A stretch of DNA of 64,000 nt from Micrococcales bacterium (GCA_021287075.1 JAJTBD010000011.1:1-64000); one strand, 5' to 3'; positions 9,920 through 19,161 are shown, counted from the first letter of the stretch. The notes: generated from the sequence alone by a model not told the origin. Program-made: numbers and translations.

Positions 9920-10467
9920 TCGTGTCCGCTCTGCCGGGCGCGGTATGCCGCGACGTTGGCCCGGTTGCCGCAGCCCTGGTCGCAGAAGCGCCGAGATCTG
10001 TTGCGGGAGAAGTCGATCACCGCTCCCGTGCAGTCGCTGCCGGCGCAGACCCGGAGCCGCTCGGCCTCGTCGAGCCGGATGAGGTCGCTGATGGCCAGGG
10101 CGATCTCGACCGCCATGGAGGCGGCCAGCGGTGCGCCGGGCCGGGTGGCGTGGAAGTGCCACCCGAAGTCGCCGTGGTTGACCAGCTCTGGGATCGCCTC
10201 GTGCTCGCGGAAGAGCCCGTTGACCTCCTCGGCGAGGGCCTCCACGGGCAATGGCCACAGCCGCTCCAGTCGCTCGCGGAAGGCATGCACCGCGGTCACG
10301 TCGGCGCGGCGGCGGGCGCGATAGGACCAGTCGTGCGCGGCGAGGAAGTCGTTGAGGGCCGCGACGGTCGGCAGCTCCTCGCTGCCGTCGACGGTATGCC
10401 GCGGTGAGCTGTTCACGAGGGCGGCGGCGGAGGCCAGCGTGGTCGTTGTGTCATGAGTGAAAGGCAC
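9901..10467 (-). CDS. CGNR zinc-finger / ABATE-domain regulator
   Basis: The 188-residue protein combines the stress-response ABATE-type N-terminal domain with a C-terminal CGNR zinc finger. The zinc ligands are seen as RVCAGSDC followed by RFCDQGCGNRANV; the CGNR motif sits inside the last element. Such proteins are putative DNA-binding regulators of export or detoxification genes. It is divergent from the EamA exporter and the interval contains a perfect inverted repeat, so it probably controls that exporter. A natural substrate or inducer cannot be named. Confidence 0.88.
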   Translation of the reverse strand: MPFTHDTTTTLASAAALVNSSPRHTVDGSEELPTVAALNDFLAAHDWSYRARRRADVTAVHAFRERLERLWPLPVEALAEEVNGLFREHEAIPELVNHGDFGWHFHATRPGAPLAASMAVEIALAISDLIRLDEAERLRVCAGSDCTGAVIDFSRNRSRRFCDQGCGNRANVAAYRARQSGHDDGPTP

Positions 10468-10496
10468 ATTGACTCCTTACTCCTCGAGGCCCTAAC

Positions 10497-10526
10497 GTCA
10501 TGACCATAACGCTTTTCGGTCATGAC
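10497..10526. promoter_or_regulatory. Inverted repeat, candidate CGNR operator
   Basis: GTCATGACC (10497-10505) and GGTCATGAC (10518-10526) are perfect 9-bp inverted arms, and each also contains the self-complementary GTCATGAC. They lie between the CGNR start (10467) and the EamA start (10560), the natural place for a shared operator. Confidence 0.6.
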
Positions 10527-10559
10527 AGGAGTGTCTGGCCGTCGCCGGGAGGAGACGAG

Positions 10560-11582
10560 ATGGCCCACGCTGGTGCCGACCTGCCCCAGGAGCGCGCCCG
10601 GACCGCGGCGGCTGCGGGGCATCCCGCGCTGGGTCTGTGGATGGCGCTGCTGTCCGCCTTCGTCTTCGCGAGTGCGGGCCCCTTCGGCAAGGCGCTGATG
10701 CAGTCCGGCTGGAGCCCGGGCGCCGTCGTCACGGGCCGGGTGGGGCTGGCCGCGCTCATCCTGCTGCCTGCGACCGTGCACGCGCTCCGCGGCGACCTCG
10801 CCCTGCTGCGGCGGGGGCTGCCGGTCATGGCGGCATACGGCGTGGTGGCGGTCGCCGGCTGCCAGCTCGCCTATATGACCGCCGTGCGCCACCTCTCCGT
10901 CGGGGTCGCCCTGCTCCTCGAATATCTCGCCCCGGTGCTGCTCGTGGGGTTTGCGTGGGCGCGCACGCGCCGGGCGCCGTCTGCGCTGACGGTCGGGGGA
11001 GTGGCGCTGTCGATGGCCGGGCTGGTGTGCGTGCTCGACCTGACCGGCGCGAAGGACGTCTCGGGCGTCGGCGTGCTCGCCGGTCTGGTTGCGGCGCTGT
11101 GCCTGTCGGTCTTCTTCCTGATCTCCGCCCACGACACCACCGGGCTGCCCCCGATCGCGCTGGCCGGTGGTGGCCTCATGGTCGGGGCGGTCGGCCTGGC
11201 CCTGTGTGGGCTGCTGCGCGTGGTCCCCATGGCCGCCTCCACGCGGGCCGTCCAGGTCGGCGCCCTGCACATCCCGTGGTGGCTGGCCCTCCTCGAGCTC
11301 GCCCTTCTCGCGGCGGCCCTCGCCTATGCGACGGGCATCATCGCCGCGCGCCTGCTCGGGTCGACCGTCGCCTCGTTCGTGGGGCTGACCGAGGTGCTCT
11401 TTGCCGTCCTCATCGCCTGGCTCGTGCTCGGTGAGGTCCCGGGCGTGCTCCAGGCCATCGGTGGTCTGCTCATGCTCGGCGGCGTGGCGGCCGTCCGCCT
11501 CGACGAGGCCCGACGCGGCGAGCCCGTCTCCAGCCTCGCGCCCGACGCCGACCTGCACGTCGCGTCCCCCGACCGCACGTGA
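10560..11582 (+). CDS. EamA-family (DMT) transporter
   Basis: The 340-residue protein has about ten hydrophobic segments arranged as two EamA repeats, beginning with LWMALLSAFVFASAGPFGKAL. DMT transporters of this type export amino acids, purines or small drugs across the cytoplasmic membrane. ATG 10560 follows a strong GGGAGGAG site; the frame opens 60 bp earlier at an ATG that lies within the candidate operator and has no ribosome-binding site. Divergence from the CGNR regulator suggests inducible export. Confidence 0.9.
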   Translation: MAHAGADLPQERARTAAAAGHPALGLWMALLSAFVFASAGPFGKALMQSGWSPGAVVTGRVGLAALILLPATVHALRGDLALLRRGLPVMAAYGVVAVAGCQLAYMTAVRHLSVGVALLLEYLAPVLLVGFAWARTRRAPSALTVGGVALSMAGLVCVLDLTGAKDVSGVGVLAGLVAALCLSVFFLISAHDTTGLPPIALAGGGLMVGAVGLALCGLLRVVPMAASTRAVQVGALHIPWWLALLELALLAAALAYATGIIAARLLGSTVASFVGLTEVLFAVLIAWLVLGEVPGVLQAIGGLLMLGGVAAVRLDEARRGEPVSSLAPDADLHVASPDRT

Positions 11583-11589
11583 GCCCGCG

Positions 11590-11660
11590 GGGGCACGATC
11601 GCCCCCGCGCGCACTTTCGCCCACGTGGGCACGATCGCCCCGTCTGCGGTTGCCGGCACG
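11590..11660 (-). repeat. Intergenic repeat related to the 1-132 array
   Basis: Read on the minus strand, this region contains GGGGCGATCGTGCCCACG, then TGGGCGAAAGTGCG, and a second partial unit GGGCGATCGTGCCC. The order of elements (GGGGCG, TTGTGCCC or TCGTGCCC, then a palindromic core, TGGGCGAAAG) matches the 33-bp unit at 1-132. It fills most of the 113 bp between the EamA and ATP-grasp stop codons. Confidence 0.65.
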
Positions 11661-11695
11661 GTCGGCGGTGTCCGGGCCCCCGCGGGGGCAGGCGG

Positions 11696-12793
11696 TCAGT
11701 CCGCCGTCGCGCCAGCCGATCTCGTCTGCTGGAGGTGGCGCAGGGTCCACAGCACATCGGTGCCGATGAGCGAGGGGCCGAGTGTGCGTCGCTGACTCCA
11801 GCCGTCCCTCGCCAGGGCCGCGATGGGCCCGCCGCGCCGGCCGGGCGCGAGTGCCGACTGCGGGAAGACGGGCACGAGCACGTCGGGTCGGCTGCGCTGC
11901 GACGCGGCGTCGCCCGTCCCGGCCAGCCCGAGGCTGCGCAGGTAGCCATCGGTGAAATCGACGCCGGCCTGGTCGAGCGCGACGATCGAGTGCCACGGAC
12001 GGACGTTGACGTCGATGACGGCCAGCTCGCCGTCGTCCATCATCTCGATGTTGGCCACGCCCCGGCCGCCGAGTGCGGCGATCGCCGCCCGGCCGACCTC
12101 GAGCAGGCGCTCGTCGCCCAGCGTGCGCACCGCCGGGGCCGGGCCCAGCGAGTCGCCGTCGGTGTCCGCACGCGCATACGCCGCCTCGTGGGTGATGCCC
12201 TCCGGGCCCCACGCCGCGCAGTAGCAGAGGGGCGTGCCGGGCATCAGCCGCTCGGCATAGACCTTGCCCGACGCGGACAGCTCGGCCGCCGCGGCGTTGG
12301 CCTCCTCCGGCGTCCTCGCCACCCGCACCCCGATGCCGCCCAGGCCGATCCGGGCCTTGACGATGCACGGGCTGAAGTCTGCGTCGTCGCCGACCGGGAG
12401 GGGGAGCTCCTCGGGCGTGCGGATGCCCTGCTCGCGCAGCACCCGGCCGGCCTCCCACTTGGCGGCCCAGCGCTGGCGCCAGCGGAGATGCTCGAGCAGG
12501 TCGGGGCGCAGGACGTCCTCGCCCGCCGCGATGACGGCATCGAGCTCCATCTCGGGGGAGATCACATCGACGATCGAGTCGCCCAGCCGCTCGAGCGTGG
12601 GCCGGAGCGCGTCGGCGGTGTAGGCCGGCACGATGACGTTGTCGTCGAACAGCAGGCGCCCGCGCAGCCGCACGATGGGCTGGTTGACGTCGCGCACGGC
12701 AACGACGCGCACGCCCGCCCGCCGCAGGCCGACTGCGAGCTGGTCGAAGGACTGGTAGAAGCCGCCATGGATGATCACGATCGTCGGTGGCAC
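11696..12793 (-). CDS. ATP-grasp domain protein of unknown substrate
   Basis: The 365-residue protein starts with an MPPTIVIIHGG nucleotide-fold N-terminus. It has an ATP-grasp core: CIVKARIGLGGIGV in the ATP-binding lysine/glycine loop near residues 145-158, VYAERLMPG, and the metal-binding pair NIEMMDDGELAVIDVNVRP near residues 245-263. ATP-grasp enzymes join a carboxylate to an amine or thiol through an acylphosphate. Nothing nearby identifies the substrate. The start is GTG; the longer antisense frame covering 10,413-12,830 is a shadow. Confidence 0.8.
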   Translation of the reverse strand: MPPTIVIIHGGFYQSFDQLAVGLRRAGVRVVAVRDVNQPIVRLRGRLLFDDNVIVPAYTADALRPTLERLGDSIVDVISPEMELDAVIAAGEDVLRPDLLEHLRWRQRWAAKWEAGRVLREQGIRTPEELPLPVGDDADFSPCIVKARIGLGGIGVRVARTPEEANAAAAELSASGKVYAERLMPGTPLCYCAAWGPEGITHEAAYARADTDGDSLGPAPAVRTLGDERLLEVGRAAIAALGGRGVANIEMMDDGELAVIDVNVRPWHSIVALDQAGVDFTDGYLRSLGLAGTGDAASQRSRPDVLVPVFPQSALAPGRRGGPIAALARDGWSQRRTLGPSLIGTDVLWTLRHLQQTRSAGATAD

Positions 12794-13218
12794 GGGGCGA
12801 CTCTAGCCGACCGCCACGCTGGGGTGACATCTCGCATGACCTCGTGGGGCGACGGTCTGCGCTGCGTCATCCGGTGTACCCCCCACGGGCACCTGAACTC
12901 CGTTCAGGAAACCAGTCGAGAGGCCTCCGAATGCCGTGCACGGACCGGCCTCCGGATCCGGATTTCCCACCCGGTGAGGCTGTCCCCTAAACTTCTCGGG
13001 TTGCCTCGGCGAGGGACGCAGTGCGGCGAGGGAGGGCCATCCGGCCCGACCACACGACCCGCCTCGTCCGTGATCGACGCGGTGGACCTGACTGCCTGTC
13101 AGGGCGCCCGATCACCGTGCCGCGCCCCGCGTCGAGGCCCACCGCTTCACAACGCACCGACCACTTGAAAACGCCGCCGGCCTCCCCAGTGCCGACGGAG
13201 AGAGCACTGAGGAGAGCC
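12794..13218. other. Intergenic region upstream of rplY
   Basis: About 425 bp separate the divergent ATP-grasp and rplY genes. It contains a small inverted repeat CTGAAC-TCC-GTTCAG (12893-12907), which may be a regulator site, and a GAGGAGAG ribosome-binding site just before rplY. No ORF with convincing codon use and no recognisable riboswitch is visible. Confidence 0.5.
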
Positions 13219-13908
13219 ATGTCCGAGGACCGCACCCATCTGACTGCCGAGCGCCGCAGCGAGTTCGGCAAGGGCGCCGCCCGCCGCATCCGCCGCGCGA
13301 GCAAGATCCCCGCCGTGATGTACGGCCACGGCTCCGAGCCGGTCCACATCACCCTCCCCGGCCACGAGACCATGCTGGCGCTGAAGAATGTCAACGCACT
13401 GCTGACGATCACCCTCGACGGCGAGGAGCAGCTGGCCCTGGCCAAGGACGTCCAGCGCGACCCGATCAAGCCCGTCATCGAGCACGTCGACCTCGTCATC
13501 GTCAAGAAGGGCGAGAAGGTCACCGTCGACGTCCCGGTGCACGTCGAGGGCGAGGCCGGTCCCGAGACCGTCGTCACCGTCGACTCCCAGACCCTCCAGC
13601 TCGAGGTCGAGGCCACCAACATCCCCGAGAGCCTCGTGGTCTCGGTCGAGGGCCTCGAGGCCGGCACCCAGATCGTGGCCGGTCAGGTCGAGCTGCCCGC
13701 CGGCGCGGCGCTGCTCGTCGACGAGGACACCCTCGTCGTCAACATTACCCAGCAGATCTCCGAGGAGGCCCTGGAGGCCGAGCTCGCCGAGGCCGAGGCC
13801 GAGGCCGGCATCGAGAAGGACGAGACCGACGAGGAGGCCGCCGAGGGCGACGAGGCCGCCGCCGAGGGCGAGTCCGAGGCCCCCGCCGAGGAGTCCGACT
13901 CCGAGTGA
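13219..13908 (+). CDS. rplY: 50S ribosomal protein L25 / general stress protein Ctc
   Basis: The 229-residue protein is the long, two-domain L25 (Ctc, TL5) form. The N-terminal 5S-rRNA-binding domain contains RSEFGKGAARRIRR and IPAVMYGHG, and the second beta domain follows from about residue 95. The last 45 residues are an extremely acidic Glu/Ala tail, common in actinobacterial members. Adjacency to pth is conserved. ATG 13219 has a GAGGAGAG site. Confidence 0.95.
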   Translation: MSEDRTHLTAERRSEFGKGAARRIRRASKIPAVMYGHGSEPVHITLPGHETMLALKNVNALLTITLDGEEQLALAKDVQRDPIKPVIEHVDLVIVKKGEKVTVDVPVHVEGEAGPETVVTVDSQTLQLEVEATNIPESLVVSVEGLEAGTQIVAGQVELPAGAALLVDEDTLVVNITQQISEEALEAELAEAEAEAGIEKDETDEEAAEGDEAAAEGESEAPAEESDSE

Positions 13909-13936
13909 CCCCTGGGGGTCGCCCCACACTCACGGG

Positions 13937-13970
13937 AGGTATGCCGCGGAGCCAGCTCCGCGGCATACCT
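13937..13970 (+). terminator. Strong rho-independent terminator built from the GTATGCCGC word
   Basis: AGGTATGCCGCGGAGC and GCTCCGCGGCATACCT form a perfect 16-bp stem with a 2-nt loop, followed by TTTTCCC, 28 bp after rplY. Both arms contain the dispersed word GGTATGCCGC in inverted orientation. Confidence 0.9.
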
Positions 13971-14028
13971 TTTCCCTAGTCCGTGGTCCGGCAGGCCCAC
14001 CGACACCCAAAACGGAGAGGAGCCCGGC

Positions 14029-14631
14029 GTGGGCGCTGACACCTGGCTCGTGGTGGGCCTGGGCAATCCCGGGCCCCGCTATGCCGGCAACCGGCACAAC
14101 ATCGGCGCGATGGTGGTGCAGGAGCTCGCCTCCCGCGCCGGCACCTCCCTGCGCTCCCACAAGGCCCGTGCGGCGGCCGCGCAGGTGCGACTGGGCACCC
14201 TCCCCGGCGGGGCGCTCGGGCCGGCCACGGTGCTGGCCTGGCCCAGCTGCTACATGAACGAGTCGGGCGGCCCCGTCTCCGCGCTGCTGAAGTTCTTCTC
14301 CGTCGACCCCGAGCACCTCGTCGTCGTCCACGACGAGCTCGACATCCCCGCCGGCGAGGTCCGGCTCAAGCGCGGCGGGGGCGAGGGCGGCCACAACGGC
14401 CTGCGCTCGATCTCCTCCTCGACCGGGACGCGTGACTACTACCGCGTGCGGGTCGGCATCGGGCGTCCGCCGGGCCGGATGGACGCCGCCGACTATGTCC
14501 TGCGCGACTTCTCGGCCACCGAGCGCAAGGAGCTCCCGATGACGATCTCCGCCGCCGCCGACGCGACCGAGGACCTGGTGCGCGGCGGGCTGCTGGAGGC
14601 GCAGCAGCGCTGGCACGCCCCGCGATCCTGA
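14029..14631 (+). CDS. pth: Peptidyl-tRNA hydrolase
   Basis: The 200-residue enzyme recycles peptidyl-tRNAs released from ribosomes. Motifs include VVGLGNPGPRYAGNRHNIG with the catalytic His, CYMNESGGPV, and HDELDIPAGEVRLK followed by GGGEGGHNGLRS. It starts with GTG after a GGAGAGGAG site. It has its own promoter region after the rplY terminator. Confidence 0.95.
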   Translation: MGADTWLVVGLGNPGPRYAGNRHNIGAMVVQELASRAGTSLRSHKARAAAAQVRLGTLPGGALGPATVLAWPSCYMNESGGPVSALLKFFSVDPEHLVVVHDELDIPAGEVRLKRGGGEGGHNGLRSISSSTGTRDYYRVRVGIGRPPGRMDAADYVLRDFSATERKELPMTISAAADATEDLVRGGLLEAQQRWHAPRS

Positions 14632-15005
14632 CACCTGCGCAGTCTCGCCGAGCCGGGTGGCGCAGGGCGCCGTCTCCCGGTCCTGAGCACGGGCGTCGGG
14701 GGCCGGGGGAGGAGCGCCCACCTACCGTTCACCGCAGAGACGCCGTGCGGTTGCCCACCGGAGTTGCACTGATGGGTTTTGGCGGGTTTAATTGACGTTG
14801 TTGCGCCGCGCGTCAAATGGCTTTCGAGCTGGGGGGACACGAGCGCAGCACCTAGCTTCAGGGGGCTGGGGACGACCGCTTCGACAGAGATGTCCGAGCG
14901 CCGGTCCAGGAGTGGTTCGGGGGGATCCATCGCGATCCGGCCTTTGCCGATTCCGGGACCATTTTCTGTCCGTCTCGATGGACCTCCCAGGGGGTTGTGA
15001 CCTAG
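14632..15005. other. Long leader upstream of the sugar-phosphate transferase
   Basis: This 374-bp gene-free stretch includes an AT-richer segment with the inverted repeat TTGACG (14792-14797) and CGTCAA (14811-14816), which may be an operator or part of a promoter. About 190 bp of GC-rich leader follow before ATG 15006. I could not match it to a known riboswitch. Confidence 0.4.
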
Positions 15006-16523
15006 ATGTCCGAACTTATGGAGGCTTCTGCCTTCGACCGCACGCGCGCCCGGTCCGCCGGACCGGCGCCGGTGCCGACCAAGCTTGTTGGCGGCCCGCT
15101 GGCCGTGCGCCCGGTGCACTCGCCGACGCCCGGCTGGGCGACGCGATACCGGTGGGAGGCCGCCGCCGGCGACATCGCCGCGGTGCTCGTGGCGATGGCG
15201 ATCGCGATCCTCATCCGCTTCCGTGACGGCATGCCCGACCTCCAGGTCCTCTGGGCGATGCCGGTGCTGCCCGTGATGTGGGTGCTCACCCTGTCCCTCG
15301 CCGGCGCCTACTCGCCGCGCTTCATCGGCCTCGGCTCCGACGAGTTCGTGCGGGTCGGCCGTGCCGCCGCGAGCATGTTCGCGGTCATCTCAGCCGTGGC
15401 CTTCGTGCTCAACTACGAGATCTCCCGGGTCTTCGTGCTGGTGGCGCTGCCGCTGTCACTGCTCGGCTCCCTCGTCTTCCGCCGCCTGCTGCGCGGCAGG
15501 CTGGCCCGCGCCCGAGTTGCCGGCCGCAGCCTCCAGCCCGCCATCGTGGTCGGCCACGGCCAGCAGGCCACCCACCTCGTCCGTGACCTCGGTGGGGCCC
15601 CGGCCGACACCGGCTTCTCGGTCGTCGGGGTCTGCGGCAGCGGGCTGCCCGCCGCCGTGGAGACCGAGCGCGGCCAGGTGCCCGTGCTGGGCGCCGCCTC
15701 AGACGTCGTCCGCCTCGTGCGCAGCACCGGGGCCGAGGTCGTCGTGGTGTGCAGCGACGCAGACCTGGCCGGTCACGCCCTGCGCCGGCTCAGCTGGGCC
15801 CTCGCCAAGGAGGGCGCAGAGCTGTTCATCGCGCCCGGCATCGCCGACGTCGCGGCCCCCCGGGTGGCCGTCCGCCCGCTCGGCTCCTTCTCGCTGCTGC
15901 ACGTCGAGCGGCCCATCGTCGGCGGGGCCAAGCTGGTCATGTCCCGCGCCATGGACCTGCTGCTCGGCGGCATGATCACCTTCGCGGCGCTGCCGATCCT
16001 GGCCACGGTCGCGATGCTGGTCAAGCTCGAGGACGGCGGCCCCATCTTCTTCCGCCAGAAGCGCGTGGGCGTCGACGGGCACGAGTTCGAGATGCTCAAG
16101 TTCCGCAGCATGGTCGTCGACGCGGAGGCCCGGCTCAAGGAGCTGGAGTCGACCCAGTCCAATGTCGTGCTCTTCAAGCACAAGCAGGACCCGCGGATCA
16201 CCCGCATCGGCCGCTTCACCCGCCGCTACTCCCTCGACGAGCTGCCCCAGCTCTTCAACGTCCTGCGCGGCGAGATGTCGCTGGTGGGCCCGCGCCCTCC
16301 GCTGCCGCGTGAGGTCGACCAGTACGAGCCCGACGCCATCGAGCGCATGCGCGTGCGCCCCGGCATGACCGGCCTGTGGCAGGTCAGCGGCCGCTCCGAC
16401 CTGACCTGGGAGGAGTCGCTGCGGCTCGACCTGTGGTATGTCGACAACTGGTCGCCCATGCTCGACATCCAGATCCTGGCCCGCACCTTCTCGGCGGTCG
16501 TCGCCGGGCGCGGGGCCTACTGA
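15006..16523 (+). CDS. Exopolysaccharide polyprenyl glycosylphosphotransferase (initiating enzyme)
   Basis: This 505-residue membrane protein matches the WbaP/CpsE type. It has about four N-terminal membrane segments (residues 55-160), a central CoA-binding-like domain (VVGHGQQATHLVRDLGG), then a membrane re-entrant helix and the catalytic sugar-transferase domain with IFFRQKRVG, MLKFRSM, DELPQLFNVLRGEMSLVGPR and RPGMTGLWQVSGRSD. It transfers a sugar phosphate to undecaprenyl phosphate to start polysaccharide repeat synthesis. It stands 10 kb from the remaining exopolysaccharide genes. Confidence 0.92.
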   Translation: MSELMEASAFDRTRARSAGPAPVPTKLVGGPLAVRPVHSPTPGWATRYRWEAAAGDIAAVLVAMAIAILIRFRDGMPDLQVLWAMPVLPVMWVLTLSLAGAYSPRFIGLGSDEFVRVGRAAASMFAVISAVAFVLNYEISRVFVLVALPLSLLGSLVFRRLLRGRLARARVAGRSLQPAIVVGHGQQATHLVRDLGGAPADTGFSVVGVCGSGLPAAVETERGQVPVLGAASDVVRLVRSTGAEVVVVCSDADLAGHALRRLSWALAKEGAELFIAPGIADVAAPRVAVRPLGSFSLLHVERPIVGGAKLVMSRAMDLLLGGMITFAALPILATVAMLVKLEDGGPIFFRQKRVGVDGHEFEMLKFRSMVVDAEARLKELESTQSNVVLFKHKQDPRITRIGRFTRRYSLDELPQLFNVLRGEMSLVGPRPPLPREVDQYEPDAIERMRVRPGMTGLWQVSGRSDLTWEESLRLDLWYVDNWSPMLDIQILARTFSAVVAGRGAY

Positions 16524-16538
16524 CCCGGTCCACCAGCT

Positions 16539-19085
16539 CTATGCCTCGGCCGTCGCGGAGATCTCCGCGACGGCCGTCGCGTTGAGCGCCCGCACCTGAC
16601 CCCGCGGCGCGCCGGCGCAGCCGAGCACCGACACGACGCGCGAGGCGCCGGCCGCGAGGTGGAACCACGAGTCCGCCGGGCGGCCGTCCTCCAGATCAAC
16701 GCTGAGGTATGCCGCGGTGCGCTCCGCGCTGATGGCCACCCCCCAGCCGTCCCCAGTCCGGACCGCCTCGGCACGCAGCCCGATGTCATCGGCCAGCTCG
16801 CGGTGCTGTGGCCCGAGGAGGACCACGCTCTCGGCGAGGACGCTGCCGTCGCCTGCCACCAGCCGCGCGGTGAGCGTGTCATAGGTCTGTGGCCCGAAGG
16901 CCCACGCGTGCGTGAGGTCGCGGAAGACCCCGACCATCTCGTCGACCGGCACCGAGAGGCACCCACGAGCGGCCACCTCGACGGCGCGCTCCTCGCGCAC
17001 GTCCACCGCCCCCGTGGCCAGGAGGGTGGCCTCGACCTCGAGCGTGGCGGCCACGGCCTGCGGCCCGTCGTTGACGATGTGCGCGACCGGCCCATCGAGG
17101 CCCTCGTCGGTCACGAGGACCGCCAGCGGCGCGCAGGCGCGGCGCGCGGCATACCACCCGCTCTTGGGGAGCCCGGCCAGGTCGATCAGGCCCCAGCCGG
17201 AGCCGGGCGCGAGATCGCCGCCGGCCAGCACGATGGCGCCGGCGCAGACGGAGCCCGGGTGGCGCCACTCCGCCAGCGTGGACCCGATGACATGGGCGCT
17301 GGTCGCGCGGAGGATGTCGAGGGCCCGGTCGGGGTCGTGTCGCCAGGTCTGGGCCAGGTCCTCGTCGGCGACGAGCGGGCTGTAGTGGGCCAGGATGTCC
17401 TCGAAGTCCCAGTCCTGGGCTGCGGGATCCCGTGCGACGCCACGGCGCCATCTCGGGTCGTCGGCGGCTGGGGCGGCCCCGAAGGCGTCGCGGACGCCTG
17501 CCCGCTCGGGCGGGTTGGCGAAGGCCAGGCACTCGGCGGCGAAGCGCACCCGGGATCGCCGGGCGTCCTCGAGCGGGCGGCGATAGGCGCCGACGCCGAA
17601 GTAGTGGCTGATGCCGCGGGAGACCGCCGTCGGCAGCGGGCCGCCGCTGGGGGTGGAGGAGACGAAGGGCAACCCGGGCAGCACGCGGGCGCTGACCTCG
17701 CCGAGCACGTCAAGGGCGGGGACGTGGCGCCGCTCGGCCGGCATGCCCCACAGGGTGGGCTGCTGCTCGGTCTCGTTGCCCCCGCTGACGACGGCGAGGC
17801 TCGGGTGGGCGGCCAGCCGCGCGAGCTGCGTCTCGGCCTCGGCCGTGAGCCCGGCCAGCCACTGCTCCTCGTCCGGCGGGGCGAGGGTGTGCAGCATGCA
17901 GTCCTGCCAGACCAGCAGCCCCAGCTCGTCGCAGGCCTCCCAGAACCAGCCGGCCTGCCAGGTCAGCCAGCCCGGGACCCGCACGGTGTTCAGGCCCGCG
18001 TCGGCCCACAGCCGGAGCCGCGCGCGCACGGACTCGGGGGTGCCGGCCGGGTCGAGCGGGTCGGGCGGCGTCCAGGTCGCGCCGCGCGCAAAGAGGGGTA
18101 TGCCGTTGACGGCCAGCGTGAAGCCGTCGCCGCTGCGGTCGGCCTCCACCGTGCGGAAGCCCACCCGCCGCTCGACCACGAGCCGCTCGCCGAGCGTGAC
18201 CTGCACGTCGACCAGGTCGGGCCGGCCGTGGGTGTGCGGCCACCACAGCGGGGCGTCGGGGAGGGGGAGGACGAGCTCGGCCGGCTCGCCCGCGAGGAGC
18301 GCCTCCGCGGTCTGGCCGCCGGCCGTCACGCGGATGGTCGTGGGCTGGTCGGTCGTGGGTTGCGTCGTGGCCCAGTCGGCCGTGGGCTGGGCCATGGTGG
18401 TTCGGGCGGTCGTGGGTCGGGCTTCGGCACGGTTGCCCGCGGCGGTGACCCGGACACGGAGAGTCGGGCAGCCGTCGACGACATCAGCGGCCAGCAGCAC
18501 CTCGGGCTGATCGGCCGAGGTCAGCCGCACCGGCAGCCACGGCCCCGCGGGTGCGACGCTCCCGGCCCAGGGGATCCGCCCGAGGCCACTGGTGCGGTGC
18601 CAGCGCATCGACTGGTCGGAGACGAGCAGGCTGCGCCAGGCGGCCCGCGGCCGCCGGGGGGTCTCCTCGAGGCGCAGCGCCCGGACCCGCAGCGCGAGGT
18701 GGTGCTGCCCGGGGGAGGTGTCGACCACGGCGTCAGCCGGCAGGAACATCGAGGTGCCAGAGACGGCGATCGCGTTGTCCCAGTAGCACTCCCACGCCGT
18801 GGCGACCCCGTCGAGGTGGAGTCGGGTGAGCGGTTGCCCGCTGCTGCCGTCGCACTGCGCGCTGAGCCACCACTCCTCGGCGTCGATGTCGATGCCGTCG
18901 GGGTGGTCGGGGGCGCGCAGGATCTCGCCGGCTGCCACCAGGGCCTGTGCCACCGTGCCGGCGCCGGTCATGGGCCAGTGCGCGGTGGCGCAGTCCGCGA
19001 GTCCGTCGGGACCCGCCAGGCTGCCCGGCGGCACACGCCACAGCGTCCAGCCGCGAAGCGTCGGTTCGCCGGGGACTGCGCTCAT
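16539..19085 (-). CDS. Glycoside hydrolase family 2 (beta-mannosidase-like)
   Basis: The 848-residue protein follows the GH2 plan: a sugar-binding jelly roll, an immunoglobulin-like domain, then a TIM barrel from about residue 320 with GGNETEQQ (likely acid/base Glu) and FAAECLAFANPP (likely nucleophile Glu). No signal peptide is visible. The protein contains an odd Thr/Pro/Gln-rich insert of about 30 residues near residues 222-250, encoded by short imperfect DNA repeats. It is the last gene of the amino acid:[carrier protein] ligase operon, 76 bp after DUF1839, with a hairpin in the gap. Its substrate is unknown; beta-mannosidase is the nearest visible type. Confidence 0.82.
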   Translation of the reverse strand: MSAVPGEPTLRGWTLWRVPPGSLAGPDGLADCATAHWPMTGAGTVAQALVAAGEILRAPDHPDGIDIDAEEWWLSAQCDGSSGQPLTRLHLDGVATAWECYWDNAIAVSGTSMFLPADAVVDTSPGQHHLALRVRALRLEETPRRPRAAWRSLLVSDQSMRWHRTSGLGRIPWAGSVAPAGPWLPVRLTSADQPEVLLAADVVDGCPTLRVRVTAAGNRAEARPTTARTTMAQPTADWATTQPTTDQPTTIRVTAGGQTAEALLAGEPAELVLPLPDAPLWWPHTHGRPDLVDVQVTLGERLVVERRVGFRTVEADRSGDGFTLAVNGIPLFARGATWTPPDPLDPAGTPESVRARLRLWADAGLNTVRVPGWLTWQAGWFWEACDELGLLVWQDCMLHTLAPPDEEQWLAGLTAEAETQLARLAAHPSLAVVSGGNETEQQPTLWGMPAERRHVPALDVLGEVSARVLPGLPFVSSTPSGGPLPTAVSRGISHYFGVGAYRRPLEDARRSRVRFAAECLAFANPPERAGVRDAFGAAPAADDPRWRRGVARDPAAQDWDFEDILAHYSPLVADEDLAQTWRHDPDRALDILRATSAHVIGSTLAEWRHPGSVCAGAIVLAGGDLAPGSGWGLIDLAGLPKSGWYAARRACAPLAVLVTDEGLDGPVAHIVNDGPQAVAATLEVEATLLATGAVDVREERAVEVAARGCLSVPVDEMVGVFRDLTHAWAFGPQTYDTLTARLVAGDGSVLAESVVLLGPQHRELADDIGLRAEAVRTGDGWGVAISAERTAAYLSVDLEDGRPADSWFHLAAGASRVVSVLGCAGAPRGQVRALNATAVAEISATAEA

Positions 19086-19100
19086 GCCAAGAACCTATCT

Positions 19101-19132
19101 GGGCCCGCTGCGGTTCAGTGCGGAGCGGGCCC
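19101..19132 (-). terminator. Hairpin between DUF1839 and GH2 genes
   Basis: GGGCCCGCT (19101-19109) and AGCGGGCCC (19124-19132) are perfect 9-bp arms with a 14-nt loop. No T-run follows, so it may attenuate rather than end transcription. Confidence 0.4.
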
Positions 19133-19161
19133 GCTGCCGAGTCGGATGCGCAGCCGGCGGC

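Noticed and set aside
10413..12830. An 805-codon minus-strand frame.
   Set aside because: It runs antisense to the EamA gene and out of frame with the ATP-grasp gene; its composition is that of a shadow frame in GC-rich DNA.
14800..15005. A riboswitch in the leader of the sugar-phosphate transferase.
   Set aside because: I could not fit the sequence to a cyclic dinucleotide or other known aptamer; only length and GC-rich content suggest structure.
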